From NCBI GenBank assembly GCA_903858185.1, contig CAIOHT010000044.1, forward strand, positions 1-42,745: 42,745 bases of DNA. The letters run 5' to 3'. The translations under genes were made by a program, and so were the position numbers. This stretch comes from an uncultured Caulobacterales bacterium (lineage in GTDB: Bacteria > Pseudomonadota > Alphaproteobacteria > Caulobacterales > Caulobacteraceae). The notes under the pieces are model-generated. The model did no database searches and was not told where the DNA came from. It saw only the letters and a program-made list of their open reading frames with translations. Positions within the stretch are counted from its first letter, which is position 1. The number at the start of each line of letters is the position of its first letter. Shown one piece after another: positions 42,316 through 42,745 of this stretch.

Positions 42316-42723
42316 TCAGTTTCTGCCGATGATCGCGCCGGAACGGGCGTCGACGATGAAGTCGATACGCTCGCCGTTCGCCGCTTGCCAGCGCACACGA
42401 TAGACGGGGCGGCCGCCGTGGTCCTCAAGACCGGCGTCGAGCAGCCGTCCAGGGGTCGAGCGGGCGATATTGCGGATCACGCTTTCCAGCGGCACGAGCC
42501 GGCCGCCACGAACGCCTTCGCGGGCGTCGTCCTCGCTGGGGGCCCAGCCGTCGCCGAGCGAGTTGCCACCCGGCTGGGGACGCTGGCCACCCTGCCCGCC
42601 GGCAACGCGCGCGTCCCGGCAGGCCTGGCCCAGCGGCCCCTTTGGACAGGCTTGCGCCTGCGCCACGGCCGGGAGGGCGGTGGACAGCAGGAGGGCTGCA
42701 AAAAGGACGGACAGGCGTTTCAT
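42316..42723 (-). CDS. Exported PepSY-domain protein
   Basis: A 135-residue protein with a signal peptide (MKRLSVLFAALLLSTALPAV, ending AQA), a Gly/Gln-rich linker with two Cys near the mature N-terminus, and a C-terminal PepSY domain (LVPLESVIRNIARSTPGRLL, GGRPVYRVRW, IDFIVDARSGAIIG). PepSY domains often inhibit or modulate proteases or sensors in the periplasm. It is the first gene of the operon with the FeuP/FeuQ-like pair, so it may tune the kinase. The start ATG 42723 lies close to the window edge, so its promoter is not visible. Confidence 0.88.
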   Translation of the reverse strand: MKRLSVLFAALLLSTALPAVAQAQACPKGPLGQACRDARVAGGQGGQRPQPGGNSLGDGWAPSEDDAREGVRGGRLVPLESVIRNIARSTPGRLLDAGLEDHGGRPVYRVRWQAANGERIDFIVDARSGAIIGRN

Positions 42724-42745
42724 GACCTGGCTTCTACGGTAACGG

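Noticed and set aside
1-42745. Search for tRNA, rRNA, CRISPR arrays, IS elements, prophage genes and riboswitches
   Set aside because: No conserved RNA motif, spaced repeat array, transposase, integrase or phage gene was recognised on either strand.

Overview
The window is GC-rich, densely coded chromosomal DNA from an alphaproteobacterium, most likely a member of Caulobacterales (Brevundimonas, Caulobacter or Phenylobacterium type). The evidence is a PleC-type cell-cycle histidine kinase whose promoter region is crowded with GANTC (CcrM) sites, a CtrA-like TTAACCAT box, and a gene order feuPQ - cycHJKL (ccmIEFH) - degP - two-component pair - glnE - pleC - pepN that, from memory, is an old conserved alphaproteobacterial block. 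I saw no rRNA, tRNA, CRISPR array, insertion sequence or prophage.

Region by region. (1) 1-4052: accessory secreted-protein region on the minus strand. A serralysin-type RTX metalloprotease runs off the left edge. A second RTX protein, with four 174-bp tandem repeats, is split by a single amber codon. Between them lies a plus-strand remnant of a helix-turn-helix regulator. (2) 4296-10184: ettA (minus), a TonB-dependent receptor (plus) with a strong terminator, and an exported amidase. (3) 10201-15206: an overlapping pair, Sel1-repeat lipoprotein then beta-helix protein (minus), divergent from an exported VWA-domain protein that carries an 11-C homopolymer. (4) 15324-18400: a two-gene acyl-CoA dehydrogenase operon (minus) and an unknown conserved protein (plus). 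(5) 18487-24718: pepN (plus), an EamA exporter (minus) and pleC (plus, TTG start). (6) 24722-26727: a compact minus-strand operon of EF-hand protein, ECF sigma factor, anti-sigma-like membrane protein and a CnrX/CpxP-like periplasmic protein with no His or Cys. (7) 26790-42723: a long co-directional minus-strand block, read from right to left: PepSY protein, FeuP-like regulator, FeuQ-like kinase, an unknown protein, ccmI-ccmE-ccmF-ccmH, degP, a second OmpR/HK pair, a permuted D-amino-acid-oxidase-like flavoprotein and glnE.

How the genes work together. The right half is dominated by envelope functions: two sensor/regulator pairs, a periplasmic protease, cytochrome c heme attachment, and the ECF module inserted between glnE and pleC. 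Many junctions are 4-bp stop/start overlaps (ATGA, GTGA, TTGA), so most of these genes are probably translationally coupled. The best candidates for undescribed biology are the EF-hand/ECF/His-less sensor module, the GANTC-dense pleC upstream region, the Sel1-lipoprotein/beta-helix pair with a CtrA-like box, the PepSY-FeuPQ arrangement and the permuted oxidase. All functional names are by motif and family recognition from the sequence only; no database search was possible.
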